DNA from: Streptomycetaceae bacterium
Lineage (GTDB): Bacteria; Actinomycetota; Actinomycetes; Nanopelagicales; Nanopelagicaceae
Length of the DNA: 6,952 nt
Direction: 5' to 3'
NCBI GenBank assembly: GCA_027488165.1
Contig: JAIYCF010000046.1
Location: forward strand, 1-6,952
Shown: piece by piece, positions 5,128 through 6,952 of the stretch
Layout: every line of letters starts with the position of its first letter
Numbering within the stretch: the stretch's first letter is position 1
Position numbers and translations under genes: made by a program
Notes under the pieces: model-generated
Databases searched by the model: none
The model's input: only the letters and a program-made list of their open reading frames with translations
Told to the model about the DNA's origin: nothing

Positions 5128-5149
5128 TTACACTCCGTAACATTTACGC

Positions 5150-5155
5150 TTTAAT
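5150..5155 (+). promoter_or_regulatory. candidate -10 box for the DoxX-type gene
   Basis: TTTAAT ends 6 bases before the ATG at 5162, the same spacing as at three other genes in the window, and no Shine-Dalgarno sequence is present. The surrounding bases are AT-rich, so the exact hexamer is uncertain. Confidence 0.4.
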
Positions 5156-5161
5156 TAATAC

Positions 5162-5569
5162 ATGCAGCTCTTAAGAAACGCGACACAACTTCTCTTAGGC
5201 GCAGCCCTTACCTATGCCGGCATCACTCACTTAACAACTAACCGTCAAGAGTTCCAAGCTCAAGTACCTAACTGGGTTCCGCTTTCTGCCGACTTCGTTG
5301 TGATCGCATCTGGCATCGTTGAAATCGCACTCGGCTTATCTCTACTTCTACTTTGGAAATACCGCACCCAAGTCGGCTTTCTCACCGCCGCGTTCTTCAT
5401 CGCAATTTTCCCCGGCAACATCTCGCAATATGTAAATGGCATCGATGCATTCGGCCTAGACACCGATCGCGCCCGCGCAATCCGCCTGCTCTTTCAACCA
5501 CTCTTAGTTATCTGGGCGCTCTGGTCGACAGGCGCATGGCGAAGTTACCGCGCCAAGAGAAGTAAATGA
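5162..5569 (+). CDS. DoxX-like integral membrane protein
   Basis: The 135-residue protein has four predicted membrane segments (about 5-23, 43-64, 70-84 and 107-124) and a basic C-terminal end (RSYRAKRSK). The layout fits the DoxX/DoxD-like family: a first helix followed by 'YAGITHL', a loop with VPNWVP (35-40) before the second helix, and FPGNISQYVNG before the last. Family members are small inner-membrane proteins, some linked to thiol and oxidative-stress handling or to quinone-linked oxidation; a specific activity cannot be assigned. The gene starts just after the second tRNA terminator, probably from a leaderless or near-leaderless promoter. Its stop codon overlaps the start of the DUF2256 gene (ATGA), so the two are translationally coupled. 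Confidence 0.85.
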   Translation: MQLLRNATQLLLGAALTYAGITHLTTNRQEFQAQVPNWVPLSADFVVIASGIVEIALGLSLLLLWKYRTQVGFLTAAFFIAIFPGNISQYVNGIDAFGLDTDRARAIRLLFQPLLVIWALWSTGAWRSYRAKRSK

Positions 5570-5712
5570 AAGCGAAAACCAAGAACGGCTTCCCTCCGAA
5601 GATCTGCCAGCGCTGCAACCTTCCCTTTGAATGGCGCAAGAAATGGGCGCGCGATTGGGAGAACGTTAAATACTGCTCAGAGAAATGTAAGAGCGCAAAA
5701 GTAATTAAATAG
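5566..5712 (+). CDS. DUF2256-type small zinc-ribbon protein
   Basis: A 48-residue protein too short for routine gene finding, but convincing. It has a KICQRC pair (C14, C17) and a YCSEKC pair (C37, C41) around FEWRKKWARDWENVKYC, the signature of the DUF2256 family: tiny proteins with a four-cysteine zinc-binding site and a conserved W-R-K-K-W core. The family has no firmly established function known to me. Its ATG overlaps the DoxX stop by four bases (ATGA), indicating coupled translation, and no separate ribosome-binding site is needed. Its last 8 bases overlap, tail to tail, the end of the Old Yellow Enzyme gene on the other strand, and no terminator separates the two. Confidence 0.88.
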   Translation: MKAKTKNGFPPKICQRCNLPFEWRKKWARDWENVKYCSEKCKSAKVIK

Positions 5713-6769
5713 TCCGTCCGCGATCAAGCGGTAGCGACCAATTTATCTTCACACCCAACGCCTCTGCCGCATTCATCGCCCAACGCGGATTGCGCAACAT
5801 CGCACGTGCTAAGAAAACCGCATCGGCTTCTTCAGTTTCAATGATGTATTGCGCTTGATCTGGTTCGGTAATCAAACCAACTGCTGCCGTTGGAATGCCG
5901 GCTTCCTTGCGGATTGCAGCAGCAAAGGGAACTTGAAAACCAGGCGTTGCCTTAATCGGTGCGTTATGAACTGCGCCCCCTGATGAAACATCGATTAGAT
6001 CAACCCCTGCTGCCTTTAACTTTATAGACAACTCAATTGAATCCATTATGTTCCAGCCGTCATCAACCCAATCTGATGCCGAGATACGAACAAAGAGCGC
6101 AACATCTGCACCAATCGCAGCACGCACCGCCTGTGTAACCTCCATCAAGAAACGGATCCGATTATCAAAGCTGCCACCGTATTCATCGGTGCGGTCATTA
6201 GATATCGGTGAATAGAACTGGTGCAACAAATAACCGTGCGCGGCATGAATCTCAATCACATCAAAGCCCACAGCAACCGCACGTCGTGCCGCATCGGCAA
6301 AGTCCTTAACCAACTGACCAATCTCTTCAACAGTTAGAGCACGCGGTGCGGGATATCCCTCAAAGGCAACCGCGGTAGATGAAACTGCTTGCCATCCACC
6401 TTCGCCGATTTCAGCCATCCGCTTTTCATCCCACGGACGCATCGTTGATGCTTTCCGCCCGGCATGCGCCAACTGAATTCCCATCTTCACACCTTGCGAA
6501 TGTGCAAAATCCACCATCGGTGCAAATGCCTTGGCATGCGCGTCATCTTCAATCGTTGGACAACCAATTGAGATTCGCCCCTCTGGAACAACTCCCGTTG
6601 CCTCAACCATGATCAACCCCGGCGCACCCGTGGCAAATGCACCTAAGTGCGCGCTATGCCAAGCCCCAACAAAACCATCGGTTGCGCTGTATTGGCACAT
6701 AGGCGATACCCAAACGCGATTTTGAAAGCTAACCCCGCGCAGAGTAAATGGATCAAAGAGTGTGTTCAT
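5705..6769 (-). CDS. YqjM-type Old Yellow Enzyme (NAD(P)H:flavin oxidoreductase)
   Basis: This 354-residue TIM-barrel flavoenzyme belongs to the YqjM-like (thermophilic-like) class of Old Yellow Enzymes, cytosolic FMN proteins that reduce activated C=C bonds of enals, enones and similar electrophiles with NAD(P)H. Visible landmarks are C25 and Y27 in SPMCQYSATDG (the redox-tuning Cys of this class), Q99 with H102-AGRK, the substrate-anion-binding H175 and H178 in EIHAAHGY with Y180, R228 in VRISASDW, G298 in AVGLI, and R322 in FLARAMLRNPRW, matching the FMN-phosphate region. No key residue is missing and the length is close to the class norm, so the enzyme should be active. The start is supported by TAGAAT exactly 6 bases upstream. 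Its 3' end overlaps the converging DUF2256 gene by 8 bases. The native substrate is unknown. Confidence 0.94.
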   Translation of the reverse strand: MNTLFDPFTLRGVSFQNRVWVSPMCQYSATDGFVGAWHSAHLGAFATGAPGLIMVEATGVVPEGRISIGCPTIEDDAHAKAFAPMVDFAHSQGVKMGIQLAHAGRKASTMRPWDEKRMAEIGEGGWQAVSSTAVAFEGYPAPRALTVEEIGQLVKDFADAARRAVAVGFDVIEIHAAHGYLLHQFYSPISNDRTDEYGGSFDNRIRFLMEVTQAVRAAIGADVALFVRISASDWVDDGWNIMDSIELSIKLKAAGVDLIDVSSGGAVHNAPIKATPGFQVPFAAAIRKEAGIPTAAVGLITEPDQAQYIIETEEADAVFLARAMLRNPRWAMNAAEALGVKINWSLPLDRGRTI

Positions 6770-6775
6770 TTTTTG

Positions 6776-6781
6776 ATTCTA
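6776..6781 (-). promoter_or_regulatory. -10 box for leaderless transcription of the Old Yellow Enzyme gene
   Basis: On the minus strand TAGAAT is followed by CAAAAA and then the ATG at 6769. There is no Shine-Dalgarno sequence, and the 6-base spacing predicts transcription starting at the ATG. No clear -35 box is seen. Confidence 0.6.
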
Positions 6782-6812
6782 CTCTGAAATAAAATCACCG
6801 AACCACTACTCT

Positions 6813-6838
6813 TATAGAAAGACCAATCAAACAAGGAG
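6813..6838 (+). promoter_or_regulatory. -10 box and ribosome-binding site of the CDGSH-like gene
   Basis: TATAGA at 6813-6818 would place a transcript start near 6825. AAGGAG at 6833-6838 is a strong Shine-Dalgarno sequence 5 bases before the ATG at 6844 and fixes the start. This gene therefore uses a leadered mRNA, unlike its divergent neighbour, and the two promoters share a 74-base gap. Confidence 0.6.
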
Positions 6839-6843
6839 TAAAA

Positions 6844-6952
6844 ATGGGCGCTTGTACATGCGGATACACAACAGATCCAGAGAAGAACTGCAATGGCACT
6901 CACAATGTAGTCAAGGCTGTTAAAGCCGACATCATCGCCAAGCTTGAAGCCA
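6844..6952 (+). CDS. small CDGSH-like cysteine-rich protein, N-terminal part (runs off the window)
   Basis: Thirty-six residues are visible, starting MGACTCGYTTDPEKNC and continuing NGTHNVVKAV, and the frame is still open at the window end. The order C4-x-C6 ... C16-N-G-T-H20 resembles the CDGSH iron-sulfur motif (C-x-C ... C-D-G-S/T-H), in which three Cys and one His hold a [2Fe-2S] cluster. It differs in two ways: Asn replaces the Asp of CDGSH, and the second Cys is 10 rather than 9 residues before the third. It may bind an iron-sulfur cluster or zinc; I cannot decide from this part. A helical segment (about 21-36) follows. No signal peptide is seen. Start confidence is high because of the AAGGAG site. 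Confidence 0.72.
   Translation, partial: MGACTCGYTTDPEKNCNGTHNVVKAVKADIIAKLEA

Larger units (their letters stand above)
4936..5142 (+). repeat. tRNA cassette, copy B
   Basis: This is the second copy of the unit at 3155-3360, with the same order of elements: DnaA-box-like 9-mer, hairpin, tRNA-like gene, terminator, ccgtaac tail. Differences in the upstream block are few (one base lost from the hairpin loop and a handful of substitutions), while the terminator stem has been replaced by an unrelated but equally strong one. The block begins 5 bases after the alcohol dehydrogenase stop codon. Confidence 0.85.

Noticed and set aside
3155..5142. An integrated mobile element with tRNA attachment sites
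   Set aside because: The enclosed genes are ordinary metabolic genes; no integrase, excisionase or transposase is present. The repeats include whole tRNA-like genes and upstream DNA rather than a short tRNA 3'-end attachment core.
3155..5142. A CRISPR-like or other short-repeat array
   Set aside because: Only two full copies of a unit of about 205 bases, with a tRNA inside each; there is no regular repeat-spacer pattern.

Overview
The window looks like chromosomal DNA from a small-genome actinobacterium with mid-range G+C, most probably a freshwater planktonic Nanopelagicales (acI, Ca. Planktophila/Nanopelagicus type). The main clues are the lysine-rich two-cysteine tail on the secreted protein at 636-2321 (I recall similar tails from that group), a PH-like protein of an actinobacterial type, several apparently leaderless promoters and short intergenic gaps. 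This placement is inferred from sequence style, not from a database match.

Layout. Positions 1-3073 are read on the minus strand and hold three genes: a PH-like cytoplasmic protein (2387-3073), a secreted protein of unknown function (636-2321) and the N-terminal part of a YtcJ-type amidohydrolase that leaves the window at position 1. From 3074 to 5162 the plus strand carries two paralogous tRNA-like cassettes (about 3155-3360 and 4936-5142), with a DinB-like protein and a zinc alcohol dehydrogenase between them. A broken 5' half of the same tRNA lies at 3088-3121, directly upstream of the PH-like gene. After the second cassette come a DoxX-type membrane protein and a 48-residue DUF2256 zinc-ribbon protein that overlap by ATGA. 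They converge on a YqjM-type Old Yellow Enzyme read on the minus strand (5705-6769). Divergent from that enzyme, a small cysteine-rich, CDGSH-like protein begins at 6844 and runs off the end.

How it fits together. The protein genes are mostly independent housekeeping or accessory enzymes (redox, amidohydrolase, thiol or metal proteins), and I see no single pathway. The most unusual part is the pair of tRNA-like cassettes. Each has a DnaA-box-like 9-mer, a hairpin that would terminate minus-strand transcription, a tRNA body whose ends pair over 12 bp instead of 7, and a strong plus-strand terminator. The two copies share their upstream DNA and the tRNA 5' half but differ in the anticodon arm, variable region and T arm. 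Both have T at position 37 and apparent valine anticodons (AAC and GAC). They may be diverging duplicate tRNAs, degenerate tRNAs, or tRNA-like RNAs with another role.
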